64,000 bases of DNA from Anas platyrhynchos (lineage: Eukaryota > Chordata > Aves > Anseriformes > Anatidae), in contig NC_092607.1 of assembly GCF_047663525.1 (NCBI RefSeq), positions 3,009,001-3,073,000 of the forward strand, given 5' to 3'. Shown here one piece after another: positions 36,701-46,296 of this stretch (positions are counted from its first letter, which is position 1; every line of letters begins with the position of its first letter). A program made the translations under genes and the position numbers. A model generated the notes under the pieces. The model worked only from the letters and a program-made list of their open reading frames with translations. It had not been told where the DNA came from and searched no databases.

Positions 36701-39700
36701 CTTCTATTCTGGGATGGAAATGATGTCAGAAGTCAAGGACTGTAACATTTCTGATTTTTGCAGGGTAGCAACACTTTCTTCAGCTGGCACAGACAACACT
36801 TGTATCATTTAACAAGTTTATGTAGGGAAAAAAAAAACAAACAAGCCAACAACCAGAGCCTATACATCTGAGGGTACAGATTCCAAGAAGTGCACTTTCC
36901 AGGAAATTTTCAGTATTTTATGAATTTGCATTGATAAACGTTGCATAAAACTGTGTTTTGAAGGGATTTAATGGAAATGAGAATCCCTTAAATTACTTCT
37001 GCAGAAGTGAAAGGGCTCCAGCACAACTGTGAGAAATGGGACCACTGGGAGAAGGCAAAACCAATCTGCAGGGTCTGGGCTAGGCATCCGTATCCTGTGA
37101 GCTCAAGACACCCAAGTATATGGCCAGTCCCAATCTCTTTTGGAAGAAGAGCTAATCATAAACTGATCCTAACAACAGTGTCACAAAAAGAGAAGATCCT
37201 TTCATGATATCTAAAAGTTAAATGACTGGCAATGTAAGTGTAAGGCAACAGCAGAGGTTAAGGAAAAAGGATGAGATGGAACTACACAACTTACATCTTC
37301 CTATAGTACAGGCTAGTTCTAGCTGCCTGTTGTGCACACTTGTACTGCTAAACTAAGATTACACTATGTAAAGTCATGGAAGAGGGCTGCACAAAATAAT
37401 GCATCACCACAATGGCTTAAGAGCAGCAGAATGAAACTTTGATGATGGTTTGTACAACCTGCCCCATGTATCTTTACAAACTACTCCTCCGTTATCACTA
37501 GGTAAACGAAAGCAGTCTTCTTTCAGACAGTTCCATCGATTACATCAGCAAGATCAGTTCAGTGTTTTTGTCAAGAGGCTAATTGGAGAGTTAAGTCTGT
37601 AAGAGTTAACCTCATTCCTTAGATAACATTACAAAAAGTTTCTTAGTACAAACAACTTCAGGAACAAATCTGAGAGAAAAAAAATTCTGGCAATTATTTT
37701 TACCAACAAAATCCAGTACCTTTTAAGGATGAAGATCAAAATCTACCCTGCTCCTGCCCTGTTCACCGGGAGAGTAATATGCACTAGAATTGGTAAAACA
37801 CAATCTTCTGAGCAGCTTAGACAATGGCAGGAAAAACAGTTGTGAAAACCTTACTTATCTGCTCAGCTGCCACATTTATTAGTCCTTAATAACTGCCCAA
37901 GAACATTTGTTTAATTTACAAGTTAAAATAGGACACACCTCACTTCTGGCACTGCTAGCAAAACTGGATACTTGAAACTCCAACTGTGCTCTTGCAGCTG
38001 TGTAGATCATTACCAGTAACAGAGGTTCACTGCCCAGCAATTAGCTGCCAATTCCAGTGATTATACAGATGCCATGGCCTGTCAGCAGAGCTCACAGTAG
38101 TTTAAATACGACTGAGTCAATAAACTAAATAAATAAGGCTTAAGTGACACCGGACATATGTTAGCCTGGTTGCTATTGGGTATAACATTCTCCTGACTTA
38201 GTGGGATTGCATTTGCTGGTATCATCCAGTCTGCTTTGGGAGGCAGCCTACAGCTACGCAATGGTTTGCACACTGAAAACTGAACTGTGCGAGTTTCTTA
38301 TGCGGCTTCTGTGTGAAAACTCAAATGATGCACTGATGTTCCTTACTGATCTTGAGTAACAGTGACAGCCATAGCAAGAAAACTCAGCAGTTTCATGAAC
38401 CATAGCAAGAAAACTCAGCAGTTTCATGAACAGGCTTTTGTTGACAGTGACGGGAGCACAGAACGTAACAGCACAGCTAAACTCCCTGCCCTGCTGCTCA
38501 GATGCCAAGAACAGGAAACAGAAAGAGAAGAATGTCTGTGCCTCTGCTGCTCCCTGCAACCCTCAGCAGGAGCAGTGACACAAACTTCCCTAACACTTCA
38601 ACAGTGCCCAGTAGTTGGCTTGGGGCAGAATAATGGCAATGATATCAAAGAAAATCCAAAACTAAGCCTGCAAGAGCAAGCAATATAGTACTGCACTTTA
38701 AATGGGGGAATATGCTTCAATTTAATTAGCTATTTAATAACAATGGTAACTAACTTGATTAGAAACCAAATTAACACTTTTCACCTTTCTGTACAAAACC
38801 AAAGGATACTGAAGAGACAGTAAAGTCCTTCTGAAACCTTTCAAGACACTGGAAGATATACCAAACAAAACATCTCACCTGTCACTGGCAATGTGTAAGA
38901 AGGAGAGGAAAGAGAAATGTGTTAATAGGGAATCAAAGCACAGTTTCCATGAGGATGAAGAAGTCAGGATGATCTAGAGCAGCTCTGATCTCTCCATGTA
39001 GATAGAAGCCTAACCACACAAGAAGTCTGATGGGTGCTTGGGTGCTGCTACTATAAAGATGAGGTGTGCATGCAATACCCAGGAAATCCACACCATCACC
39101 ATGACAGATTTCTTAGAGATCTATCTGTTTTTCAGCTGCACAAAAATGTCAAAATTTAAATATGACCTTGTAAGACAATCTTTGTTTGAATTTCAGCACC
39201 TTCTCCTATGCTGGTAATGTGATGTGGCATGCATCAAATAGAGAGAACTAAAAATTCAGTGTGTTACACCTTGGGAAAAATGTGTTTTTCTTCTAAGTAA
39301 CAGCTCTAAGATTTTCTCAATCTAGCACCAAAAAGATGCCAGAAGATTCCTGTTTTCGAGAAAGTGCAAGGTACTACACAAGCGCCAGAAAGCTTATTTC
39401 CTCCCATTGCGAAATGGTGTGAAAATGCAGTGAAGAGGTATGACAGAAGAAGGTACCAGAAATTACAGCATAGCCCAGGAGAAAGATAAAAATCTACCCA
39501 TCCAGCAAGTATTACATTCCTCCACACTGTGTCAGGATTACCGTTAAGCATCTTTCTCTTTGTACTGTATTTTTAGAAGGGCTGTCAGTGAAAGTGTCAC
39601 TCCTAATAGAAGCAAAAATATCACATTGATACTGGTAAACATGTTTCAGAGACAGGTGGAAAACTGTTTCCTGGGGTTAGTTAAACCAGGTTCTTTAAAC

Positions 39701-42700
39701 ATTGCTAGACATTATGTACAGAAAATAATGAATGTATTTGGCCTGATCTCCTTCTCATTTACACATGTATAAATCAGAAGCAACAGCACACAACTAAGTG
39801 AAACTATCATAATGTAAAACTGCAGGTTTAGGAATACTCCAGATTTGGTTCAAATTACGCAAGGACGTGATTATCATGAAGAGTGGCGTTCTTTTATCTC
39901 AGGTCACAGGAATAGCTCTTGTCATGGTACTACAGGGAAAGTTAAGTATCTAGCACAGTGATAACTAAGTATCTGAAAGTCGTGGGCAAGTGTTGAAGAT
40001 ACAATTATATCCACACCTGGACTAAATCACATATATAGACATAATCCTACAGATACTGAAACAAACACATGTACCATTTGAAAGGCAAGGCCAGAGTATG
40101 GCCACCAGGGAATGATTTGGAGTGCTTTGTCAATGCTTTATCCCACCTTGCAGAGCCCAGAATGGAGGTTTGTTGCCAAAACACCTAGGTAATGACACCC
40201 CTGTAGGGCCCATGTGTCGTTTTGCTGATCCACTCTCTGTACCTATGCCTATTTCTTGATTTTTTTCATCAATTTAGTTATTTGAAGTAGTTGTTTTTCT
40301 TCACTGCATCCACTTTTCCACATCTTTCTAGTGACGGCTAACACACAAAGGCACAGAATTTCAAGCACAGACTACTGAGTCTCTGAATTAACACAAATCT
40401 GATATAAAAAAGGCATGGTTACTCACCTAAAGAAACAACAGCTACACTCTCTGGTAAAAAATGCAGTCGGTATTTTATCAGTAAATGCACCAATATGATG
40501 CAGATAGCTGTGAAAGAAAAAAAAAAAAGTAGAAAATTTAGAAGTGTTAGCAGGGAATAACATATGCTTTTAAGTAGCATTTCTAAAATGCATGCAGGAA
40601 ATCTTTTCGTAATGATTTAGTAGAATACCACTGATGAAAATAACCAAATTCTAGGTTCCTAATTCTCAATGAAATACTTAAATTAATCTACAAATGACAG
40701 AAAATAACTGAGGCAAGTTTTAGCACTTAAAAATATCTTCTAAAAATACAAATATTGCTACTCTTAGAGGCTGATTCAGCTTACAAGAAAATTTTCTCTG
40801 AACAGTAGCTGTGAAAAATGGCAGTCATACAGAACATGCAGTTTTAATATCTTTTTTTTTTTAACATTTCCACATTTTTGAAGTAAAACATGTAAGCACA
40901 TATACACATAGCCTCAATTAAAATTTCAGAGCTATACTCTTTTGTACCTGACTCTCTTTGAGGAAATGGGCTTTATGTAAATGTATAATCACAGAACAAA
41001 AAAAATTTACACTGGAAGGGATCTCTGTGTCATCTAGTCCAACCTCCTACTACTCAAAACAGGGATAACTTCAAAGTCAAAGAAGTTGTCCATGGCCTTA
41101 TCCAGTTGAGCTTGGAAATCTTCAAAAGCGAAGATAGCACAACCCCTCCACCCCCTAGTTCCAGTAACGGTCTCATGGCTGCTTCCTTCTTGTTTTGGGA
41201 ACCTCAGAAGAGTCTATTGCTCATGTTTAGTGGTGCTATGAGGCTGCAGGATGGATAACTGCTTAATTATCTTGACTCACATAAACCTAGATCATTAAAT
41301 TCCTACCAATTTTTATTTGGACACTCTGCATGTTGAACTGAAATTCTTCTCCCATTTTAATCTAGCTCAACTAAGAGTCAGATAAAGAAACATCTGTCTT
41401 GCATCTCCGCAATACATACATTTTGCTCTATTCACTACAAAATCTTTCAGCAATGGCCTAGGATATAAACAATTACTGCTCACATTTTGACAGAAAGCAA
41501 CTGAAGCTCAAGCAGAGTCAACAGCATTTCATAGGTGGAATCAAACTGTGGCTTGCCAAATGCAGCAGAGACTGTTTCAAACTGTGCAGTTTACAAACCC
41601 AGTGGCAACTGCAATGACCTCGCTTCTGTGAACAGCTCTTGGTGATTCAGTTTAACTGCTCCTCCTAGTTAACAACAACACAACAGCCACGCTGCAGCTG
41701 GTTCAGAACACTGCTTTTAATTTACAGTCTGAAAGGTGCAACATGTTCCACCAGGAACTCTGAGCTCTGGCATGACTTGCTGGCTCACACCACCCATGAA
41801 CTACTGGGGCCTCCATCATGATCTGCATTCACTGTACAGCATCACAAAGTACAAAGCTCATAAATACAACTACCACTCTTTTTTGTCCTCCTCTCCTGTG
41901 CTAGGGAATTGGAATCACTCTGATGCCTGCATTCTCGCCCTTGTAATCTCATACGCCCTGCTCGTATACAATAAGTGTGACATTTTATTTATGTGCGTAT
42001 GAACGGATGGAAGGATGGGCTTACAGACTGAGCAAGGCCTCAAGAAATACACCATATTTGCTCACTTACTGGCATGCAAATTGTTTGTGGCCATAACTGC
42101 GGGTTCTGAGTGACAAGCAGGGACAGCTCCGTGCAGGAAGACTGGCAGGACTCATTTCCCTACATTTACTCCACTTCTACTCCACCAATCTTCACAATAT
42201 TGACCCATCAGTTTTCAAACACCAGTGTTTACAGCACAATACTTTGACGCAGACTGAAACTGCTTACTTTAAATACTGTACTAAGAACTGCAGCAGTTCA
42301 GGAGCTAACAACTCAGACATTTGACTGCCAGCTGCCAAACTACTGGAGCAATAACCTCATCACGTACCCCAAGCAGTTTTTGCACACTTGTCCATCAGTA
42401 CTACTGAATTTTGACCAATTTCCTGTCCGTCAAGCACAAATAATATGCGTCCAACAAAGACATTTAGGATTACTGTGTTAAAAGCATTCCATACTGCTAC
42501 TGCCTGGGACAGATCCATAAAGGTATCTGTACCATGCAGATTTCCAGTGAACTCCAATGCAAGCACAAATATGCTTTCCATTTAGCAGGTCTAAGTGCCA
42601 GCTTCTTTCTACTCTTTTTACTTCACTTTGACAATAAAATAAAAAGCAACCATGGCCTAAGAAGCGCCTGCCACCACCAGAAATACTGTGTGGCAGCCCG

Positions 42701-45212
42701 GTAGATTCCTTAGCTGCTTGTCACCTATTCCTTGTGTAGGACTGCTCAGTTTGTATTTGCAGCATGCCATCTCCCCCAGGCACTTGCACATAGCAGGAAT
42801 AAAGCAGGCAAAAGGCTGGAAGAAGCATGATTCTGGACATGTTGTAAGAATATTCAAGTGTCCCCTTAAGGAAGTGCACCGTAGGCGCACCCGTGACAGA
42901 AGGGAATTCCTGGATCCCACGGATGCAGCAGAACAGACAGGTATGACTTTTTGGCTCAGTGGGCTATTGAAAATGAAGTGGTGTTTGAACAGATGAACAA
43001 GCCATGGGAAATCTGGGATTGGAAACTACCTCATACTGCTTCAGGGACTTTAAATCTGGGGCTTGAATTTGACACAGGCAGCTCAGAACAGATCTACTTC
43101 TGATCCCAGTTTAGAACATCTTAAAGGCCATAACAGTGCATAACATCCAGATTTGAGTGTTGTAAGCACATTCATGTTTGTCCTTACTACGCTCTTAAAT
43201 GAGATTACTATGAGTGGCAGTAGCTATGAACAATAAGCTTTTATACTAGTTCTACTTTGTTCATGGGACTCCTCTGTCCTGAGGGTGATGCTTTCAAGAT
43301 GCATTAAGCTATCGTACTGGCATGAGCAGGCTGGAACACAGTCAATAAATGATAGCTCTGTTCTTAACGTTCTTCTGACCTTTTAAAATCCACGAGACAT
43401 GCATACTTAGAAATTTTGACTTTAATCTTACAAGTTTTCTGAACTACTGCATTTTGCTTTGGTCTTTCATTTCTGTTCAAATTCTACTAGACCATTGACC
43501 ACTGGGAAAACATCAGCCCTCTTTGAAGACAAACTGATACTGTAGAAATAATGTATTTATTTTTTAATCCATATGATTTGCAGAAGTTTCTGCACTGCTT
43601 TCAACTCCACATTTCGCTATTATTTCCTTCATTTGCTACAGGCAAGAGTGACCACTTGGAAGACTAGCTGACCTGTCTGGCAGAAAAAAGGTTCTTTCAG
43701 CAAAGCTTGCTTTGGAGAAACCAAGCACACACACACACAAAAGAAAACAGACAAGCAATCCTCTGTGAAAATTTTGTTATTGTTACAGTTTTGACTACAG
43801 CATTGCTCTAAGCAGATGGCAGGAGACAGCTATATTCTACTAGAGGAAAGATGACAGCCTAGACTAGAGAATTGGGTGGGCATCTGCCATTCAAAATCCC
43901 TCTGTATGTGTAACAATGTTAGCATAACTATGGCAATCTGCAAGTAGCTCTTGCACTGGTAAGAATGTTAGAAACCTGACAGAGCCAGACAAATAGATAC
44001 TGTACTGTAGTACCCGTGCAGGTAAACCCAACTATCTGGCATCGCCCTATATAACAAAGTATCTTGAGCGATGTCTGGAAGGGCTAGAATCAATCAAAAC
44101 TGAAATCCATCCAGTATGCTCTCCTCAAAGAGAGATCCAAGCACCACAAGGCGTTCTGACAGCATCTTTCTCATACATGCACATATGCCATGTGCTTGAT
44201 TAGGACCATGAAGCCAATTAAACATGTTGTCTGCACTTTGAGATCAACGTGAAAAGGTCTGCAATGGGCCTCTCTTTCAATGGGTCTGGGGGAGGCCAGG
44301 TGATTAATTATATGTGTATATACACCCAACTCTTCTCAGTCTTTGTGCCTATACAATACTTTGTTTCACAGAGAAAAAGATTCTGAAAGCCCACATCCTC
44401 ACATGCAGAGTATGCTTAAGAGCGATTAAGAGACTTTCAGTTCATCATTCACCTAATACAAGAAGACTAAAAAAAATTGTCATGCCACTAGATTGCTCCT
44501 CTTGCTGTGCTTGGACTCCAGTCTGCACTGGAAGGATAGGTTTAGCAGGTGTAGGTACCACCAGCTTGGTGGTAGCAGCCAGCGTGGTGCGGAGGGTGAC
44601 ATTGATGGCTTCATGGGTGACATTTGCAAACCTGTCAGGATGACACAACATGTGATTACACCAGCCGGGAGCAGCATGACAAAGAATTAGCCAAGAAACA
44701 GCACGCACAAACCCCACATCACACCGAGTTGTGCCACAACCAACACATGCAGGCTGCTTCCAGAAGCGCTCTCTGATCCCAGACAAATGGCGGAATTTCG
44801 TATACACTAAGATTTTTATTGCCCAGTGTCTTCGTGCGCTGCTGGCACCAAACACCCTGCAACGCAGCTGGGGGAGGCAGCGAGAGCCTGACGCAGCGGC
44901 ACCCAGCCTGACAGCGGCCGGGGCCCACGGCCAGCGAGGGCCGCTTGGGGACCACTCAGGGGCCACTCAGGACCATTGAGGGCCCACCCAGGGACCACTC
45001 GGGCTCACCCGAGGGCCCGGCCTTCCCCCGGGCTGCTCCCCGCAGCTCCTCACACCATCCCGCGCCCCCCCCCCCCACGCAGAGCCCAGCCCCGAGGCCC
45101 GGGAGCCGCCCGTGCTGTCCCGGGGGCCCGAGCCGGGCGCAGGGAATCTTCCTCTGAGGGGAACGGTCCCCGCCCCCCGGCGGGCCGCCCCCCGCCGCAC
45201 TCACTCCGCCAT
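18632..45212 (-). CDS. SLC9A8: SLC9A8 (NHE8), endosomal/Golgi sodium/proton exchanger, 16 coding exons, 574 aa
   Basis: A multi-pass exchanger that swaps lumenal or extracellular Na+ for H+, mainly in trans-Golgi, endosomes and the apical membrane of epithelia. The sixteen exons join without frame breaks to 1725 nt, against 581 aa in human. Visible marks: sequons N6 and N13; [15 protein letters not shown] at 119-133, the amiloride-region motif; [15 protein letters not shown] around D194-P195; the ion-site pair N222-D223 in [26 protein letters not shown] near 419-430; [11 protein letters not shown]; and a cytosolic tail ending EDDEQELL, an acidic dileucine sorting signal. The start MAEFANVTHE is shorter than the mammalian one. 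Intron 9 is AT-AC. The gene is head to head with B4GALT5, as in human. Residue-level similarity to human NHE8 is very high throughout, so identity is secure. Confidence 0.97.
20051..20197 (-). CDS. SLC9A8: SLC9A8 coding exon 15 (residues 491-539)
   Basis: Encodes [19 protein letters not shown] and [18 protein letters not shown] of the cytosolic tail. The acceptor is TTCTAG and the donor GAA/GTAAGT. Confidence 0.95.
21253..21473 (-). CDS. SLC9A8: SLC9A8 coding exon 14 (residues 417-490)
   Basis: Encodes [26 protein letters not shown], the last membrane segment ([14 protein letters not shown]) and the start of the tail to SKTEKM. The acceptor is CTGAAG and the donor ATG/GTTTGT. Confidence 0.95.
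21775..21886 (-). CDS. SLC9A8: SLC9A8 coding exon 13 (residues 380-417)
   Basis: Encodes [20 protein letters not shown] and MMFIMWFSG. The acceptor is TTTTTCAG and the donor GTG/GTAAGT. Confidence 0.95.
23634..23716 (-). CDS. SLC9A8: SLC9A8 coding exon 12 (residues 352-379)
   Basis: Encodes [19 protein letters not shown] and SFVIWCI. The acceptor is CTTTTTCAG and the donor ATA/GTAAGT. Confidence 0.95.
25291..25407 (-). CDS. SLC9A8: SLC9A8 coding exon 11 (residues 313-352)
   Basis: Encodes [20 protein letters not shown] and the following [16 protein letters not shown]. The acceptor is CCTATAG and the donor TGTG/GTAGGT. Confidence 0.95.
26540..26640 (+). mobile_element. Ancient CR1 reverse-transcriptase fragment in SLC9A8 intron 10
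   Basis: The plus strand reads [20 protein letters not shown], which parallels the CR1 reverse-transcriptase stretch VAFYDxVTAxVDxGRAxDVV ahead of the catalytic region. The frame then decays and stops. It is older than the copies at 9.1 and 15.7 kb. Confidence 0.6.
27323..27428 (-). CDS. SLC9A8: SLC9A8 coding exon 10 (residues 278-313), after the AT-AC intron
   Basis: Encodes [20 protein letters not shown] and [14 protein letters not shown]. It begins directly after an intron ending GTGTGTAC, with no AG acceptor that would keep the protein. The donor is CTCAG/GTGAGT. Confidence 0.93.
27429..29294 (-). other. SLC9A8 intron 9: U12-type AT-AC intron
   Basis: On the minus strand the intron starts ATATCCTTTTT at 29294 and ends GTGTGTAC at 27429. 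ATATCCTT is the exact minor-spliceosome donor. TCCATAAC (27443-27450) is one substitution off the TCCTTAAC branch element and lies about 15 nt from the acceptor, as expected. Joining exactly at these points gives ISAL-VLKH, the conserved NHE8 sequence. No GT-AG choice does this. Confidence 0.9.
29295..29433 (-). CDS. SLC9A8: SLC9A8 coding exon 9 (residues 231-277), before the AT-AC intron
   Basis: Encodes [20 protein letters not shown] and [16 protein letters not shown]. The acceptor is TTATCTAG. The donor is the U12 site ATATCCTT. Confidence 0.93.
30715..30858 (-). CDS. SLC9A8: SLC9A8 coding exon 8 (residues 183-231)
   Basis: Encodes [19 protein letters not shown] and [15 protein letters not shown], which hold the core ion-site residues D194 and N222-D223. 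The acceptor is TCTCCCAG and the donor CAA/GTAAGT. Confidence 0.95.
31919..31953 (-). CDS. SLC9A8: SLC9A8 coding exon 7 (35 nt, residues 172-183)
   Basis: A very short exon encoding [12 protein letters not shown], with a sequon at NMT. The acceptor is TATTTCAG and the donor ACAG/GTAAGC. Human has ADVISKLNMTDS. Confidence 0.93.
32130..32550 (+). mobile_element. Ancient CR1/L3-like element in SLC9A8 intron 6
   Basis: Degenerate plus-strand matches run in CR1 order: QFWSP, then [12 protein letters not shown], then [17 protein letters not shown], then [13 protein letters not shown]. These correspond to [34 protein letters not shown] and [13 protein letters not shown] of the young copies. Frame shifts are frequent, so it is an old fossil. 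Confidence 0.65.
32705..32806 (-). CDS. SLC9A8: SLC9A8 coding exon 6 (residues 138-171)
   Basis: Encodes [20 protein letters not shown] and [11 protein letters not shown]. The acceptor is GTTCCAG and the donor CAG/GTAAGA. Confidence 0.95.
33768..33851 (-). CDS. SLC9A8: SLC9A8 coding exon 5 (residues 110-137)
   Basis: Encodes [19 protein letters not shown] and FESGYSLHK, the classical inhibitor-region segment of NHEs. The acceptor is TTTTGCAG and the donor AAG/GTTAGC. Confidence 0.95.
34400..34620 (-). mobile_element. Old CR1 3' fragment in SLC9A8 intron 4
   Basis: The plus strand reads CAGGTTGGAAGGGACCTCTG followed by GATCCAACCCCCTA, the reverse of the classical CR1 3' UTR. The homology fades towards 34620. 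Confidence 0.75.
35351..35409 (-). CDS. SLC9A8: SLC9A8 coding exon 4 (residues 90-109)
   Basis: Encodes [19 protein letters not shown]. The acceptor is TCTCCTAG and the donor AAG/GTATAT. Confidence 0.93.
38369..38430. repeat. Exact 31-bp tandem duplication in SLC9A8 intron 3
   Basis: Two adjacent copies (38369-38399 and 38400-38430) are identical base for base; each starts CCATAGCAAG and ends TTTCATGAA. Full identity implies a recent slippage or an assembly artefact. Confidence 0.9.
40427..40507 (-). CDS. SLC9A8: SLC9A8 coding exon 3 (residues 63-90)
   Basis: Encodes [20 protein letters not shown] and VAVVSLG. The acceptor is CTTTCACAG and the donor TTAG/GTGAGT. Confidence 0.95.
40985..41200 (-). 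mobile_element. Old CR1 3' fragment in SLC9A8 intron 2
   Basis: The plus strand has AATCACAGAA, CTGGAAGGGATCTCTG and TCTAGTCCAACCTCCTA, the reverse of the CR1 3' end. A decayed stretch equivalent to the CR1 internal 3' region follows. Confidence 0.75.
44453..44631 (-). CDS. SLC9A8: SLC9A8 coding exon 2 (residues 3-63)
   Basis: Encodes [16 protein letters not shown] with two sequons, the [13 protein letters not shown] linker, [20 protein letters not shown] and the start of the first membrane segment. The acceptor is CCTGACAG and the donor TTAG/GTGAAT. Confidence 0.95.
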
Positions 45213-45450
45213 CTTGCCGCCCGCCGGCTCAAACCGCGCCACTTCCGGGAGCGGTGCGGCCGCTCTAGCCGGCGCCTCCGGCAACTCTATGGTGGGGAAC
45301 GAGAGGGAGGCTGGGGGGCGGGAGGGGTGGGAGGGCCCGCATGCGCAGAGCGGAGCAGGGAGGGAGGGGGCGTTGTCGCGCGAGAGCTGTGGGCCCGTCG
45401 CGTAGCAACGCGGTGACGTCACTGCCCGGAGCCGTGGCGTGACGTCATCG
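45000..45450 (-). promoter_or_regulatory. SLC9A8 CpG-island promoter
   Basis: A GC- and CpG-dense block without a TATA box. Motifs seen: a YY1 site CAAGATGGCGG overlapping the start codon (45206-45216); an ETS site ACTTCCGG (45241-45248); an NRF1-like CGCATGCGCA (45339-45348); an RFX-like half-site within GTCGCGTAGCAAC (45397-45409); perfect CREs TGACGTCA at 45414-45421 and 45440-45447. A second YY1-like core is at 45495-45506. This set is typical of broadly expressed genes; binding is inferred. Confidence 0.75.
45205..45212 (-). CDS. SLC9A8: SLC9A8 coding exon 1 (8 coding nt: ATG GCG GA)
   Basis: The ATG lies in CAAGATGGCGG, followed at once by a perfect GTGAGT donor. Joined to exon 2 it reads MAEFANVTHE, which lines up with the MAEEERFPNTTHE part of human NHE8. 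Upstream in frame there is no other ATG before 45674. The rest of the exon is 5' UTR within the CpG island. Confidence 0.85.
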
Positions 45451-45455
45451 TGACA

Positions 45456-45479
45456 CCCCCCCCCCCCCCCCCCCCCCCC
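45456..45479. repeat. Uninterrupted C24 tract
   Basis: 24 consecutive C follow the second CRE. The minus strand (G24) could form a quadruplex beside the promoter. Exact length in the assembly is uncertain. Confidence 0.8.
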
Positions 45480-45595
45480 ACGCCATAGTCCCCCGCCGCC
45501 ATTTTGCCCCCTTGCCTCGTCCTCCCCTGACCCACAGCCGCCCCAAGGCAGCAGCCACAGCGCCGGGCTGGTGGCAAAACGCTTTAAAACAGCAG

Positions 45596-45752
45596 GTGAA
45601 TTAAAACACCATGTGAACAACATGTAATGTGAATAACATGTCATGGTGTGGTCGTGGATTGAAATATCGTGCATTAAAGTGTCATGTGGTCATGAATTTC
45701 AATGTCGTGTGCTGAATTAAAGCATCACATGGTGGCGAATTAAAATGTATTT
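45596..45752. repeat. Degenerate AT-rich tandem repeat upstream of SLC9A8
   Basis: GAATTAAA or a variant (GATTGAAA, GAATTTCAA) recurs, each time followed by a CAT/TGT-rich phrase such as ACACCATGTG, ATCGTGCATT, GTCATGTGGTCAT, CATCACATGGTGG. The unit is about 23-35 bp and imperfect. It is separate from the LTR that follows. Confidence 0.5.
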
Positions 45753-45852
45753 AGTAAAACCTGTTAAGTAGGTGGTTGTCAGCCTTGCCCGGCCTAAGTT
45801 TGAACTGCTCTCCCCTGCGGACGGTGGCCCTGAGGTAGGCGTCCCCGGGAGC

Positions 45853-46296
45853 TGTCCTGGTGGGCAGCGCAGCACGACACAGCCGCCCCGGAGGGATGGG
45901 GAGAGGATCAGGAAACAGATAAAGCTCGTGGGTCGAGATAAAGGCAGTTTAATGGGACAGAACAGGAAAAGGAAAAGAACTATAAAACAGCAAGTGATGC
46001 AGATTACAGCTGCTCACCACCTGCCAGCCAGTGTCCCCAAGCAGCAGCAGCCCCCTGGTGTTATGCCCAGCATGATGTGGGACATCCCCTGGGGCTGGGG
46101 TCCCGGGTCTGTCCCCTCCCAGCTCCAGCAGGGCCATGTGAGAAGCTGGAAGGTCCTTGGCTTAACAAAAGCGCTGCTCTGCAACCGCTGAAACACTGGT
46201 GTGTTATCAGCGTTATTCTCGTCCTAAATCCCAAACACTGCACCATGCCAGCCACTAGGAGAAAAAAACAACTCTATCCCAGCTGACAGCAGGACA
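45853..46296 (-). mobile_element. Degraded avian ERV solo LTR, minus strand
   Basis: The minus strand starts TGTCCTGCTGTC, then AGCTGGGATAGAGTTG, and ends near CAGGACA. Inside it carries ATTAAACTGCCTTTATCTCG, the poly(A)-signal region typical of this avian LTR family. TG...CA edges are approximate and no clear target-site duplication is seen. Its orientation is the same as SLC9A8. Confidence 0.6.

Noticed and set aside
45201..45674. 157-codon minus-strand frame extending SLC9A8 upstream of its ATG
   Set aside because: Runs through a poly-C tract and promoter motifs; the conserved protein begins at the ATG at 45212.
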